64,000 bases of DNA, from positions 16,174,001-16,238,000 of the forward strand of contig NC_090697.1 in NCBI RefSeq assembly GCF_040954835.1, written 5' to 3'. This document shows, one piece after another, positions 33,100-46,567 of this stretch. The notes under the pieces were generated by a model. It was not told the DNA's origin. It searched no databases and saw nothing but the letters and a program-made list of their open reading frames with translations. The translations under genes were made by a program, and so were the position numbers. This DNA comes from Lepisosteus oculatus (taxonomy: Eukaryota > Chordata > Actinopteri > Semionotiformes > Lepisosteidae). Position 1 is the first letter of the stretch. The number at the start of each line of letters is the position of its first letter.

Positions 33100-36000
33100 C
33101 GATGCCAGTATAGGCATCGGCTGATTTTATCGACTTGAAAGTGGGTGGAAAATAATAAAAGTCCACTGGGTAACTTTTTTTGTGTCTTGATGGAAGTTTC
33201 TCTCCAGTCTTTTGACAGGGCTCGCTCACTTTTTTTTTCGCTTGCAGACGTAAGGAGCTGTCCCTTGTGGATTAGCCCGGCATGTCTTTAATTAGAAACG
33301 CGTTGAGAACCCTCTCGGAAAAAATCATTTTATTTTCCCGATCATTTCGTTTCGTGTTAAGCGCAGTTGCGGTTTTTCTTTTTTTTTTGTCTCGATCCTT
33401 TTCTCTCCTTTTCGTCAATCCTTCTAGATTGGAAATAAGCATTTACCAGGAATTTGTTATTTTGTATTTTCTTAAACGGGAATGATTTACGTCCGAATTG
33501 AACATTAAGAGATCACGCAGGTTAAATGGTCGTTATCTCGCAATTTTCCTGCAGAGGATGCCTCGATCAATAGCAACTTCATGTTTCACTTATATTTCAG
33601 AGCATTGACTGGAAGTCCAAACACTAAATTTAATTATGTGCAATTATGGTAAGTATGCTCCTAGCGTTTCTTTTGGAACAGGAAAAAGAAAACAAGCTTC
33701 TTGTGCGGGAGACCTCGAGGCAATGGCAAACGCTTCAGAAACCTGACCAAGGAGGAGACACAAGCTGGTTCTGCCAAGAATGCTTTCGCTATTTAAATTT
33801 CTATACCACACCCTTTAAGTAATAAAAAACACAGTGTAATTCAACCTTTTAACCGTCCCCATCCCATGCTTTGAGTGCTTAGTGCAGGCTTGTGGGTGTT
33901 ACTTTATTGTAATTATAGTTTATTTTATATTCTCAGTGTTATAGTATATTATGCAAGGAGAAGCGTGGAGAAGTTATACAGTATTTTTGAATGATGGCTT
34001 GCGATTGCCTGCATCGTGTGCATACAGTATCTAGCAATCCAAGCGCAATACCGCCACTTAGCGAATTAAAACAAAAACATCAGCAGAACTTTGAAAACTT
34101 GTTCGTTGAAGAAAAACCAAAACTTTAAAAGGTTTCAGTTCATTGTGGTGTGGACGATGTTAATTGCATTATCCTATCTAGCCTTTATGACTATTCTCCT
34201 CAGTCCGGACCTGTGTTTTATCTCCGTTCATCTATCAAATAAATCATACCATTTCAAAAGATACATCAAACAGAAATTTCGCAATTGAAGTTTTCTTTCT
34301 ACAACATTAACTGGACACCGGCATATTTTTTAGAACACCGGTGTGGGGTAATTAGAAAACGCTAAACTTTGTTTTCACCTTCTCGAATCCAATTGGTTAT
34401 GCAATTACCTGTTGTTGTAAATTCGGTGCTGAAGGGATAGTGCACGGATGCACACCTTTACTAAGAAAAAGGTTTGTAGTGAAACCTATGACAAACATCA
34501 TCCGCAAAGTGTCATTTCCCACAGAAGACGTAATTATTCGCCGTTTTAAGGTGCAATATTTGTTGACTTCCTGCTCAGCTGCTTTGAACACTAATTGACT
34601 GCATTAAGGTATTAAGATTGTCTTTTCAGAAACCTCTTGGAAAATGGACCGGCAAAAAAACATCCTAACGGTTGTTGTGTTATTCCTGGCACTGTGGCAT
34701 AAACCGCAAAATGAGCATTCATTAATCTCTCTCCTACCTCCCAGCTCCCAGTTTCACTGTTTAGTCTCTATACAGTATCTAATGTAGTGAATCAACTACT
34801 GAAGTCTACAGTTAATCCATATTACCCAGTTCTATTTTTTCTTAAGTATACCTGTCCACAATATTGTTCATATTGTCCATTGTAAATGAATTCCTTTCCT
34901 GATAGTTTTAAAAAGGACATTTCTTTGTTTCTTTAATTCCTTAAATTTTAATAACATTTAATTTAATGGGTTAGGGACAGTAGATTACATTCCCAAAATA
35001 TCAACAGGCTTCAAATAAGAATTGAATAAAACTTATCTATATTCAATACTGAATGATCCATGACAAATATTTGACCAGACAAAGACTTCCAACAACCATA
35101 GTTAAGCATCCTGAATAATATGTGGTTAAAACATTGCTAGTTATACCAGCTGGGCAAACAAACTCTATACCACAGGTGGGCAGTCCTGGACCTAGAAAGC
35201 CACAATTCAGCAGACTTTATGAGTCATCCTTGAATAAGTTTTATAACACTTTCATTTTGAATTTTAGGCTATTAAACAGGTGATGAGTGTCAGGTAGCTC
35301 TCAAGAATAACAGTTATCCATTCCTGATTTTAATGATTGAATTATTTAGGGGTCGCAGTGGTTAAGGAGTTAAGAAGGTTTTATTTTAAAAAATGAATAT
35401 GCAAATCCACCATAGTTCCTTTCCTTCTCTTAAGACTTTTTGTACCTAGTTGGATGAACTCTTATTTAAAATAAAAATGACTTTAATTGCAGTGCTAGCT
35501 GTCACGTTTGGCCTACACTGTATGTAAAGACACATATCCAAAATATTTCTAACTGTACTTTATTTCAAGGGTAATACAAACTTTTTAAGATCATTGTAAT
35601 AAACAATTATATTGAATTGTGAGAATGAAAATGGCATGTAATCAAATTGAATGTAAAGTTTCATTGTGGATTTTTCTCCACATAGCAAAAAGTTCTGCAG
35701 ATAAGAAGTTGGAGAATCTCTGTAATTGCACATCAAAGTCTAGCCCTAGACCAGATTCCTACCAACAGTTGAACAGGAAACACATTTCATGCTGTAGGCA
35801 ATTATGTTGGTTTTTTTTTTCATTTCTTTTTGTGGCTCCGTCTTTTGAATTCAAAAACGCCTGTTGGCTACCTTGAGGAAGTAAGTGTGTCGATGGATCA
35901 GTTACAACATTCTCTTGTGGATAAGTATTCCTAAGTATTCCTCTTGTGGATTCATAACAAAAAGGTTGTTCTTAAGGGATTTTAGTCTTTCCTTCCCTCA

Positions 36001-37340
36001 GGAACCCACAAAATTGATTCAAATATAAAGATCACATTGAAACACATACTTTTAGTTATGGATATAGCAGTACTGTATATCCAGTGATTAAGCAATTTCT
36101 ACTACTGGTACAGTATGTCACTGATAAAACTCAAAATAGAGTATTCAGTTGTGTAGCCTCTACATATATATAATAAGTTAGAACCATAAAAAAAATGTGT
36201 GTTATTCCTTTCAGAAGAAACAAATCTGACTTTAATTCCTTTTCAGTTCTCTGGCCTATCACACCATAAGCAGCAGGCAAAATAGAGCTAACATGCTTCA
36301 TGTTATGTAGCTAGAGCTAATATGTTTCTTTTTAGGCAATATGCTTTAGACTTTGAAATGACTCTATTCACTCTGAACACCAGTCTAACAACCACTAGGT
36401 TTCTTAGTTTTTTTCCCGAACACAGTCTGGCTATTGACAATTTAATCTGCTTCTGATCACTATTTCTTGTCAGCAAAAGCTACTCTAGTGCTCAAATAAG
36501 AATTTCACCCCTAAATGAAACAGAGGTGCTACAGGTTTGACATACTGTACTGTTTTTCGTGTGGAGTTAAATATGCTTTCTAAATCCCACAACAACTGGC
36601 TTTTAACACTTTTTAATTAGCTGTTTTATTTTTGTTGAATATATTTTTAAAGGATGGTGCTATAGAAACTGTGAAAAGGGAATGAAAAGGGATAACCTTT
36701 TCCTAAATTCAGACAGATTTTCAAGCTTTGTTGATTTGGAGATGTGACACTTTCTTGATGAATAGATGTATAGTCTATTGGTGCTTCTGTATTCTGTCAC
36801 AAGAAAACTTCACTCGTACTCGGTTGTTCCGACTCTTTTTTTTTTGTACATCATGAGACTTGAGTTTTCTTTAATTAATGATAAAACCTGTATGCTTAAT
36901 AATGTCATCTCTGATGTGTATGTTTAGGAATGCGGAAAAAACCCATCAATGGAAATTCAGATTGTGATGTACAGAGCCCTGCAAGTTCAGAAAAATAATC
37001 CTAAATAGTAGAGACTGGGGCAAACAGAATAATTCTGTCTATAAATGGCCTTTCACAGTACTCAAGGCCAAACTACTGTTATGCACCATAATACTGCCAT
37101 ATATTTATGTGTGTGTGTTATTTATTGCTCAGACTTTTTTGCACGTTTATTGCCTGTGTCGTCAATTTTCATTTGGATTGATCTTAAGTAATTGTTGAGA
37201 AATCCGTTTCTGTAACGATGAAAATTTAAGTTAATGAGCCTGAATCATTCAGTATTTCAGGTATTGAAAATCAATGAAATATTCACAATCCACTTAAATC
37301 AATATTTTTAATGGAAACAAGAATGCTAAATCTGAAAGCC
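33100..37340. other. ALKAL2: Upstream flank of ALKAL2, no gene seen
   Basis: The part at about 33180-34650 is free of recognisable repeats and has more varied composition than the rest, so it is the best place for ALKAL2 regulatory elements. None can be named. From 34650 to 37340 the sequence is AT-rich without recognised features. Confidence 0.5.
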
Positions 37341-37344
37341 TTTA

Positions 37345-37650
37345 TGAGTGAGAGAAAATCACCCTTGAGTCAATAATTGGTGGAAGCACTTTTGGCAACA
37401 ATTACAGGCATCTCACCCTTTTTTAAATTCAACTTTACACACCAGGTGTCATCCATTATTCGATGCAAACTTGCCAAACTCTGTGAAGTTGGTTGGGGAT
37501 TGTTAACAACCAGCAATTGAAGATTTACCAGATTCAAGTGAGGATTTTGACTTGGCCACCCAAGGACATTCATTTTCTTCTCAAAAAGCCAATCCAGTGT
37601 AGCTTTGTCCTTGTGCTTTGAGTCATTGTCCTACTGAAGTTGTTGGTGCC
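37345..37650 (-). mobile_element. Tc1-like transposase C-terminal remnant
   Basis: The minus strand is open for 67 codons (37573-37370): MNVLGWPSQNPHLNLVNLQ at the start and VIVAKSASTNY at the end. These match the VLEWPSQSPDLNP block and the AAKGGSTKY terminus of Tc1-like transposases. Flanking plus-strand text (TTTGTCCTTGTGCTTTGAGT, CATTGTCCTACTGAAG) continues the match. The N-terminal three quarters are absent. Confidence 0.65.
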
Positions 37651-38057
37651 TTATTCTGTCCATATTCCCCTCAATCTTCATGACTCATGTTTTGAGTCAA
37701 CTGCAGGATTCTCATGCTCGCCTTATGCTCGGTACCTATCTGGCTTATTATCTATCAGCTCCTGACCTCCCAACCTTCATTCAACTGACTCTTGTCTTCA
37801 ATTTTGTCTCCCAAGCTCACCTGCATTCTATGGGTGACAGAGCCCTAAAGTTCTGAATTCTATCCCCAGTGTATTAAAATCTGCTTAAGTATAGGCATAG
37901 ACTCAAAACCTTTCTTTAAAAAAGGTTTTTACTCAGTTAGTGTCTGTGTCTGCTGCATTTTCTAATGGCCATGTGTATTATATATTATTTATTCATTCTA
38001 TATATTATTTATATAGAAAGTTGGCATTTGTATATCTACCAGATAACTTTTCTTGAC

Positions 38058-38120
38058 TGATCTCCATGGTTTCGGAAACTAAGCAAGACTGGACCTAGTC
38101 AATACTGGGAGGGGAGACCC
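38058..38120 (+). repeat. 5S rRNA-derived fragment (head of a SINE3-type element)
   Basis: TGATCTCC...TTCGGAAACTAAGCAAG...TACTGGGAGGGGAGACCC matches the part of 5S rRNA that holds the internal A box and C box (about positions 45-100). It has many substitutions and lacks both ends, so it is not a working 5S gene. It is probably the head of a 5S-derived SINE. The body is not seen next to it. Confidence 0.6.
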
Positions 38121-38124
38121 AATT

Positions 38125-39570
38125 TTACTCTGTGAGTTAAATGTGATATTTCTTTTACAAATGCCATTAAAAAGATCTGCTAAAAAAAAAATCTTTCTTA
38201 TTTCGAATACAAAATCAGATTTTTTAATGGTTGCAAAAAAATGGTTAATCCTTGATTTAAGAAAAAAACATGTTTTGAAGACTGCAATGCATAATATCAC
38301 ATGGCAAAAAATTCTATGACAAAATAAAATTTGGGTTATAGATACATTTGATATTAAATGCCCTGTGAGTTTTAAAGCCAACACTGATTTATTTTCAAGT
38401 GATACTGTTTGGTATAGAAACCGTGTTTGTCCTAATGAGACACACTCTCTTCAAAGAAATCCATTCCATCACCACTTGTATTGACATCTTCTGCTTATGT
38501 GGGTGGGTCCCTTGAGCCACTGTTGGTGATAGCAGTACTTCAGCTTCATGCGTGCTTAGAAGAAATGCTATTGGCTCCCATTACAATTCATTTCCTTTTC
38601 ATTTGTTCTTGACATCACAATTATGCTTTCTAAAAATAAAACCACAAAAAGCCAGTTAATTTAAAATACTTAATGAAAATATAAATGAGAAATACACTTG
38701 AAAATGATGTGGTCATATGGACAGAGAGACCTGTATTCTGCAGATGAAAAGAGATTGACTCTATTGCACAAATGGTTTGAATTCTGTTATGTTGAATTAC
38801 CAACATAAAATATGATAAATACATTAATCACTAGTCCTCCTCCATATAATTGCATTACAGTCATGCATTGCATGTGCAGCATTTACTGTACAAGAGTACA
38901 TTTATATGTTACATATTATTTCATACATACAGTATGTTCCTTAGACGCGTTCTTCTCTATCCTTTAGAACTGTCAAGGGATCGTTTGCATAATGCTCAGA
39001 TCTTCTACAAACAAAATCAAGTACCAGGACCTACAGTAACAATGCTAGCAGTCATTATTTTAAAAGAGTGTTGAGAATAAAGAGAGAGAATAAAGCAAAG
39101 ATAAATATTTGTTATACAGGAGAACTAAGGATTTATATATCTAATATATTATTCAGATATCTACAGTATGATGCACATACTGTATAAAAATATATTTAGA
39201 CCACACCTACAGTATGTTATTTCTATTGTCTGTTCAGTCCTTGTTCTTGTTTAGTAAATTTAAAGATATACAATATTGTTAAGATGAATATATCCTGTGA
39301 GTTACATGTATAATCTCTCATAATTTAAACAGTTTAAAATTACTTTGATATATACAAAATAGACTGATAGATTTAGATTTAGTCTTCTGGAATTGTCAAG
39401 CTCAGATGCCAAGTTAAAACTGGTTTAAAACAAGACGTATGTGTCCAGCAAATTGAATGATAAAAATAGGAAATCAAGGAATGTAAAGATATTCCTAAAT
39501 GTCTGACCCTGTAACAGTCATTAAAATATTATGTACAGGATAAAAACAAACAAAAAAAAAACTGTTATTT
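38125..39570. other. Intergenic, nothing recognised
   Basis: AT-rich, with repeated TACAGTAT-like words. No gene or named repeat was seen. Confidence 0.55.
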
Positions 39571-39574
39571 AAAC

Positions 39575-39960
39575 CTTTTAAACCGTCCTTCGGATGAGAC
39601 GTAAAACCAAGGTCCTGACTCTCTGTGGTCATTAAAAATCCCAGGCTGTTTCTCGAAAAGAGTAGGGGTGTAACCCCGGCATCCTGGCCAAATTTCCCCA
39701 TCGGCTGTTATCAATCATGGCCTCCTAACAATCCCCCTCTGTGAATTGGCTTCATTACTCTGCTCTCCTCCCCACTGATAGCTGATGTGTGGTGAGCGTT
39801 CTGGCGCACTATGGCTGCCGTCGCATCATCCAGGTGGATGCTGCACATTGGTGGTGGTGGAGGGGAGTCCCCATTACCTGTAAAGCGCTTTGAGTGGAGT
39901 GTCCAGAAAAAGCGCTATATAAGTGTAAGCAATTATTATTATTATTATTATTATTTTACA
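39575..39960 (+). mobile_element. SINE with L2-type tail, 5S family, 5'-truncated
   Basis: Runs from GTCCTTCGGATGAGACG through CTGACTCTCTGTGGTC, CCAGGCTGTTTCTCG, GGCTGTTATCAATCATGGCC and CGTCGCATCATCCAGG to TGTAAAGCGCTTTGAGTGG. It finishes GCGCTATATAAGTGTAAG and then (ATT)n. A minus-strand copy at 46523-46957 covers the same body. The tail matches that of the L2 copy at 60504-60949, which would let the L2 machinery move it. The 5S head is missing here. Confidence 0.75.
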
Positions 39961-39964
39961 ACAA

Positions 39965-42900
39965 GCTTGAGTCCTACAGTAAATTTTTTTATGCATTTGA
40001 GTCTTAGTCACCCACGTCTCTCGGAGGCAAAAAGATCAAAACAGTGAGTCAATGAGAGAAAAATTCAGTAAAAGAAGAAAAGTAAAGCCATTCTTACAAA
40101 ATAAGATAAGTTAGCATCCCTGTAACACATAATAATAGAAATATAGATTTTTCTCCAAGCATTAGAAAATAAAAGATTAGGGTATATTTTAAAATGTAGA
40201 GTGGTAAATCTTTCCCTTTTTCTATATGAAGACTTTCACTGATAGTCTTGAAATTGCTTTTGGGAAGGAAACAAAAATTAAGAATATTTAATTTAGCGAT
40301 TTGCTCAAACACTAATTTAAATGAAGAAGGAGCATGATTCAAACAGGGAGCTTTTTATTGGTGGAACGATCATGGCAGAGGACAACAACCCTATCCTTAA
40401 AGGCTGTCTCAGCCCCCAAAAGAAATCGACCAGAGAAAGAAGGTGCGGGCCATGCTCTGGAGAATAGTTTTTGAGAGAGGATGAAGAAGAGGACCAAATG
40501 AAAACCCTGTGATCCGTTCAGATCTTCAGTTGCGGGACGAGGTGAGACTAAAGAGGGATGTAAGCTTCCGATCTTCAGAGGACCAGCGCTCAAGGAATTT
40601 AAACGTGAGCAACTGGGAGTCCTCCATCAGCAAGGTGAACGAGACTGTACCTGAAAAAGAAATGGCTGCAAGGCTTTCAGCGCTGAAACCAATTCATTGC
40701 ATCAAGAAAGTGGTGCAGCAACCACTGGGAAGTCACTAACTGTCCATTTGTCAAAGAATAGAGGGTAGGAAAGGATGCCGGTCTGAGGTGTGTGTAATTC
40801 ATAGCAGAAATAGGGAGTCTGAAAGCACTGAGTGCAGAGACTGACTTTAGATAATGAATGAGTGGAATGTTCAGGGTGCGATGCTCTGGAGAATTTATCT
40901 GAGAAGGTAAGAGATACAGAATATGGCTTCTGAAAAGATGTAGGACTGCTAAAGGTGGTCCTGAATTTCTGAAAAGTAGCAGGGAATACATATTAAGAAT
41001 TGGTTACAGATAGAACGCTGGAGGATTCACAATACTGTACATAAAGATTCACAGTACATTTATTTATAAAGTATAGATGTCTTAGGGGTCGATTGGTAGA
41101 AAGCGGTAGGGGAGTATCAGTGAGGTGAGTAGGTTTTGTGTAAAGTTAACCTAAAGGTACAGCGTTAGCACATTGTCCAGAATCACATACTGTATTTCCT
41201 TGGGGGAGGTGGTTTATAGATTTTTTTTGCCATTATAATGACCTAAAATGCATTAACAGACTAGTAAATCTTCAGTAAATTACATTACTCAAAAATAACA
41301 AACATTAGGGTCTGAAATTGATTTGCTGATTTTGCCAATTCCCTTGCCAGTCCTCAGAATTCCTAGAAGATGTGTCACTCTGATTTCATTCAAAATAATA
41401 ATTGTATTTACCTAAGCTCACAATTTGAAAAGGCACAATTAACAATAGTTAATGCAACACTTATTAAACTATTTTATATTTTGTGTTTACTGTATTCAGA
41501 GAATTTAATGACCCCTTAGTAAATATTTTTTTCCAGAAAAGAATATGTTTGTAAATGAACATGATTAACCATGTTTTTATTTTAAAATCATAGGGAGCAT
41601 TTGCCAGGTTTTACGCTGTGTTCATTGGCAAAAATTAGCAATCTGTTCTTCAGTCTGTGGGTGCAGCCCATCTTTGTAATCATTCTGTTGGTGGTCCACT
41701 TTAGGTTTGTGTGCTTGCTGCTTTCCTGTAGCCACAGAGCTCTCCTCCTCTCTGTTTATAATGACAGAATACATATGGGGAGTATTTCCAGAGTCTGCAG
41801 CTCCATTAATCTTCAAGGAAAGAACAGCATTTACAGTTATCCATACAAAAACAGATTTAGTACACTGACACATAATATCTGCATTACCGTTTTCCTTACT
41901 ATTAAAATCTCATATTATTTATCATCCTGGCACTGGGTTTCCATGCTGTGCTTATGAGACTCACATTAACTCAAATACCACATCTGTAGTTTCAGCACTT
42001 TTTCAGTAGATGTGTCTACCTCATATTCCAACATGGATGAAACAGAATTTACTTAAGCTAAACTTTTTAAAGCTGGAGGACAGAAAAATTATGTCAGTTA
42101 TTATAATGGCTTTAAGTTGGCTTTGCATCGTCGGTGACATCAACTGTTCAGTGTTGCTGACTGAACAAAAATCAAAACCTAAATTGATATTAGAAAATTT
42201 TGACCCCATGTTGGCAAATTTGGACAATTTGAAACTGTATGACATACGTTGCTCAGTAAACATCCTTGCTCTTCCTGTCTAATGTTGAAATATTAATACA
42301 TTAATTTAACTCATGCATTAGCATGACCAGAAATCTTGACCAGAAAGTACGTTACTTCTGTCCTCTCTAATTTGCATTGACTATTGACTATCTCTTGCTC
42401 ATGTGTGAGGCACCGAATGGTGAGGTTCCAGGCTATCCTAAGGGCTTGTTGCGGTAGTACATTTAATTATTTAAATTGAGGTGTTCGGGTATTGATTTGG
42501 GCTATGATCCATCCTAGAGATCCCATAAAAAAGGATTGTTTATAGGTTGGTCAAAGTAAAACAGACACACAAAACAGCTGTAAACGAAAGAGACAGCGCT
42601 CTTTTGTTTACATTGCAAAGCAAAATAACGAAAACTTCAAAACATAAACAACAAGCCTAAACTCCTTTTTCAGCTTCTAACTAGACCTCTTCATGAGCCC
42701 TCTCTATAAACAGACAGGCAGCTAAGCTACGTATTGGCTTCAAAACAGTCTCTCTCTGAAATTCATTCAAACTTCACAAAGTTCTGTTTGCTCAGTTTCT
42801 CAGATCTGCTCTCTGTCCCCATACAGCCAACCTTCATTGTATCTCCAGGCCTTGGGGTCCTGATGGCAGCCATCTCTCTGGTTTTGCTGGTGGTAACCCA

Positions 42901-43035
42901 GCTGGGTACTGGGACCTCTGCTGCAAGCCCCTGTTTTCTGAGTGTTGTAGCTGCTCATTCCACTTATGTTTTATTTTAAAATATTCAATGTGGAAAGTAA
43001 TTATAGTTGCCCTCACACTCTATCATTGCCTCTTA
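39965..43035. other. Intergenic, no gene recognised
   Basis: The block 40340-40740 is less AT-rich and open on the plus strand for 76 codons (40509-40736), but I recognise no family. The block 42380-42990 may be old repeat (GGCTATGATCCATCC, CTCCAGGCCTTGGGGTCC) but no family is assigned. Confidence 0.5.
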
Positions 43036-43082
43036 CAGAAAAGTAATATTGCTTCAAGCAGATTAAATAAATCTGGAATATA

Positions 43083-43240
43083 AACAGTTCATTATTCATT
43101 TCAAACTTTCTTTATTTTCCCCAACACAGCAATCACTAATAAAAGAGATTAGGGCAAACAATATTTCTGAGAATAAAAGAATGGTTATATGTTGTTTAAG
43201 AGTGGGAATATTTCCTCAGTCTATGTGTCTGTATCTTGGG
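43083..43240. repeat. 158-bp repeat, copy 1 of 2
   Basis: Closely matches 47027-47184 in the same orientation, including TTATTTTCCCCAACACAGCA and GTTGTTTAAGAGTGGGAATA. It is probably the interior of the inverted-repeat element. Confidence 0.7.
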
Positions 43241-43360
43241 TAGTCTACCATGAATGGAATCATAGCGCTAGTGAGGTGTTAGGTTGAAAGTAATGTGTTC
43301 CTTTAAGATTAAACCAGATATTGTTTAGAAGAGGTAGCAAGGTATAGATTGACACAGTAG

Positions 43361-43849
43361 TGTCAGGGAACATTCTTTCCAAACCCTATGCAGACGGCAC
43401 GATCCAGGGAAAGTGAAGAAAACACGGGGAAAAAAGCATGCAGGATACGGGGATGAGAAGCGGTATGGCGTGTCCATGGAATGCTGGTGGTCGGGGGAGG
43501 TGTGGCCAAGGCAAACAATCCAGGGATGAGTCAAACGGAAATCCAAAATGGCGCAAAAAGTCCAAGGCCAGGCGATCCATCCGAGAACGATGATTAAAAT
43601 CCAGAACTGGGTCGGGAACAGCAGGGGGAACGGGAACAAGAACAGAAGCTAAAATCATAACGGAGCCAGGCGCATCCAGGTTCCGGGCTCGCATGATGCG
43701 GGAATCAATGCAGAGCCTGGAATAGCGTCAGCATCTGGCTTTTAAGGGGGAACTGAAAAGGGGCTGGAACAGAGAGCAGGTGCGGGGAATGAATAACAAA
43801 CAAGGAAAGGCTGGAGTGCCCTTAAGAGGAGGGGTTTGTGATTGTGGTA
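43361..43849 (-). mobile_element. Solo LTR, Gypsy-like, copy 1
   Basis: Aligns along its whole length with the LTR at 47343-47823: CCCTATGCAGACGGCACG, CAGGCGATCCATCCG, TAACGGAGCCAG, CTGGCTTTTAAGGGGGA, CCCTTAAGAGGAGGGG. It starts TGTCAG on the plus strand. The far end has decayed (GTGGTA instead of GTGACA) and no clean target duplication is left, so it is older than copy 2. There is no internal retroelement sequence. Confidence 0.72.
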
Positions 43850-46520
43850 GGCATGCTGTTGCAAAATTAAGAGTATCTCCAGTCTGAATATGTTTGTATG
43901 ACAGATTTATTTAATCTGCGTGAAGCAATATTACACTATACACTGTGTATTACATTCTAATGAATTTAATAAAAGTACATTTTATGATTGTTGCATAAAT
44001 TCAAATCCTTATATGATATATTATCAAGAAAATAAAAGAGCCACTCTTTGGGAACTCCCCAAAATATAGTGTTGTACTTTCATCAGTACCCAATGAATAT
44101 AAAATATAAATCTGAAAAGCATTATGTTTCTTGAGACATGTGTGTTCTTTATATTGTCTGGCTTTGGTGATAGAATAATAACTAGCCAATGAAAAGTAAA
44201 AATTGTTTAATGATATATAAGACAACTACATTGTTATACGATATAGAAAACATATATATCTCCAAATATTGCATTCCTACAGATCTGAAAACCAAGAATT
44301 CTGCCCCTGCAATCTGAAAGCACTACAACACCTAAACAGGCTAAAAACAGACAAAATATTAGAAAATGAAAAATACTCTAAACTAAGTCACTATTCCTAC
44401 AACATTCCCAAAAGTCAATTGTAATTAATCTACCTATTCTAAAAATGCATCACCAGCTTGAAGAGAGAATGTTTTAGTCTAAGGATTCCACAAAACAGGA
44501 AAGCCGAATTACCTAAAACATTTTAGACAGCAAGCTAGTTTCCAAGCCTCCAAGACTGATCAGAACAAGGTCTTCTCGCATGTCACAAGATTGGAGGAAG
44601 AGAAGGGTGACAGTCATGTTCATTCTTTCTGCATCTACTCCTCTGTTCATCTGTCTCCCTGTCTTTGTTCTTCCTCTGTTCTTCTTTTTTCTCTCTTTAC
44701 TCTCTCCTTCTTTGCCTCTGTATTTATGCTGAGCTTCATGATTGCTGAATGTTTACTCTTTGTTGTGGTTCCAGTGATTTACCATGAAGTTAATTAACCA
44801 GAGTACACCATCAAAAACGTCCTTTGATCATCTGTGTTTACCTGCTTCTTAGCGCACCTGTAGCTAGGCAGACACTTAGCTTTCTGAGTAAGACCTTGAC
44901 TAGTGCAATCAAGAGGTGAACTGGAAATGACACACCCTTTGGACATTTTGCAATATACTGCTAAATGTCTCTTGTCTATATAAAATGTTGTTTTGCATGA
45001 TATTATAATACACTTTATCCTTTTTAATTCTCCCTCTAATTGAGTCTTTAAACAAGCAAATCATGGAGCAAATTAAGGAATGAGATGAAACTTGGGAAAA
45101 AGAAACATAGCAACTTTTGCTATGCATAGGGAATACATTTTCTATTGATTTATTGCTCCTCGTAACCATACAGGACAGCACAATCAATGTAGGGTAAGAT
45201 TCAGCCTTAGCAACTCATACAAACAGATCAGGTAGCTTGCAGAAAGTATATGTATCAATGATGGGCCACTCCAGTCCTTGAGGGATGATATGTCCTCAGG
45301 TTTTGATTTAAATAGTAATTAGTTCAGTGAACTCATGATTTGAATAAGACAGGAAATTACCTTCCAACATAAAAGCACCCATAAAATCCACAACAGACCC
45401 ATGCCATTCCTGATCCATGGATTAGAAGAGTGTAGGAAAGCTTTCTCTGGAATTCACTTAGGACAGTAGATCATTTTAAACTGTTTTTATATTAGAAGTG
45501 CTCTGAATTCCTCTGTTGTTAAATTAAAAAATGCAAGGAATGAAGCAGTGCAGTGGGAAAAATCTAACCAACATTGGACAATAATGAAGTCTTATCTATA
45601 CTGAAATATAAGAAACACTCTATCCATCATTACTTTTTAGATTAGACTGAAATTTGTTCTGTGTTTTGTTTGTCTTTTTTTGATCATTAGTAAAGGGGGA
45701 ACAAGGCAAATGTGGCTGACCTGTGTAAGTGATCACAAGGCACAGTTCCTTTGCTATAATATAAAACTACAAAGTAACAGCCAGACCAACAACATAGTTT
45801 GGAAGTAATTGGTATTAATCTGCACATCTACGCAATACATCCCACAGATCCTTCATTGGGTTAAGGTGTTTTAGGTGACCCTTGTTGTGTGCAAATGAGC
45901 AATATTGCTTTTTTGAGAAGTAGGATTTCATGTTGGTAATACTTTAACACCAGGTGGAGCACAAGTCTCAAAATATGGTCACCATAATGCTGCACATGGA
46001 AAGTGAGAACACATTCAGAAACAATATGCCAGGTCCTAAACCTGGCACTGATAGACCCAACCCCTCACGCTAAAATGAAATTGCCCCCTTATGCAAACCT
46101 CAGTGAACCCTTCACAGTTTATTCTGTAAATTCCTGCTCTACTACTGCTAGACACAAAAACAGTAGTCACAAGAAAACCTCTTGCCAACATTGTGTGGAT
46201 TGCCATCCATATGTATTAACAAACTGCAGATATACATTTTGGTGACTAAGTCAGAATTTAGCGTTGTAGAAATACATGATGGCTTTACTCAGATTTAGGG
46301 TTCTGCTTAAGTATGTTAGCAGTCATAGCTTTTGACAAGCAGAAGTGAGCCCTCAGGGTGACTATTAGTCAATCATACGTACAGCATTTCTTGTCAGGTA
46401 GCAGCACTGCTACAGCCTAGTGGTGGTGGATGATTTTCAGTGATGGAGTCTGAAAACCCTACTGTCTGCACATTGCAGCATTTCTGAGAGCAATGTTCCC
46501 AGATAGTGGCCCCCTTTGTC
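43850..46520. other. Intergenic, nothing coding recognised
   Basis: AT-rich with only short chance ORFs. A faint Tc1-like echo at about 45840-45890 (CCCACAGATCCTTCATTGGG) is too weak to call. Confidence 0.5.
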
Positions 46521-46521
46521 T

Positions 46522-46522
<1 letters not shown>

Positions 46523-46567
<45 letters not shown>

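Larger units (their letters stand above)
43043..43934. mobile_element. Candidate element with terminal inverted repeats enclosing a solo LTR
   Basis: The left arm 43043-43075 (GTAATATTGCTTCAAGCAGA...) and the right arm 43902-43934 are inverted copies with one mismatch in 33. Looser similarity continues inward for about 20 bases. Between them lie a segment repeated at 47027-47184 and a solo LTR. Without the LTR the element would be about 400 bp, MITE-like in size. The family is unknown. Confidence 0.5.

Noticed and set aside
38058..38120. Functional 5S rRNA gene
   Set aside because: Only about half of the molecule is present, with many substitutions and no terminator run after it.
40340..40740. 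Possible single-exon host gene
   Set aside because: The 76-codon ORF has no family resemblance and no start or polyadenylation context. It is kept only as an unassigned block.
41601..41957. 118-codon plus-strand ORF
   Set aside because: It has no recognisable domain, its composition is typical of AT-rich non-coding DNA, and there are no supporting splice or promoter signals.
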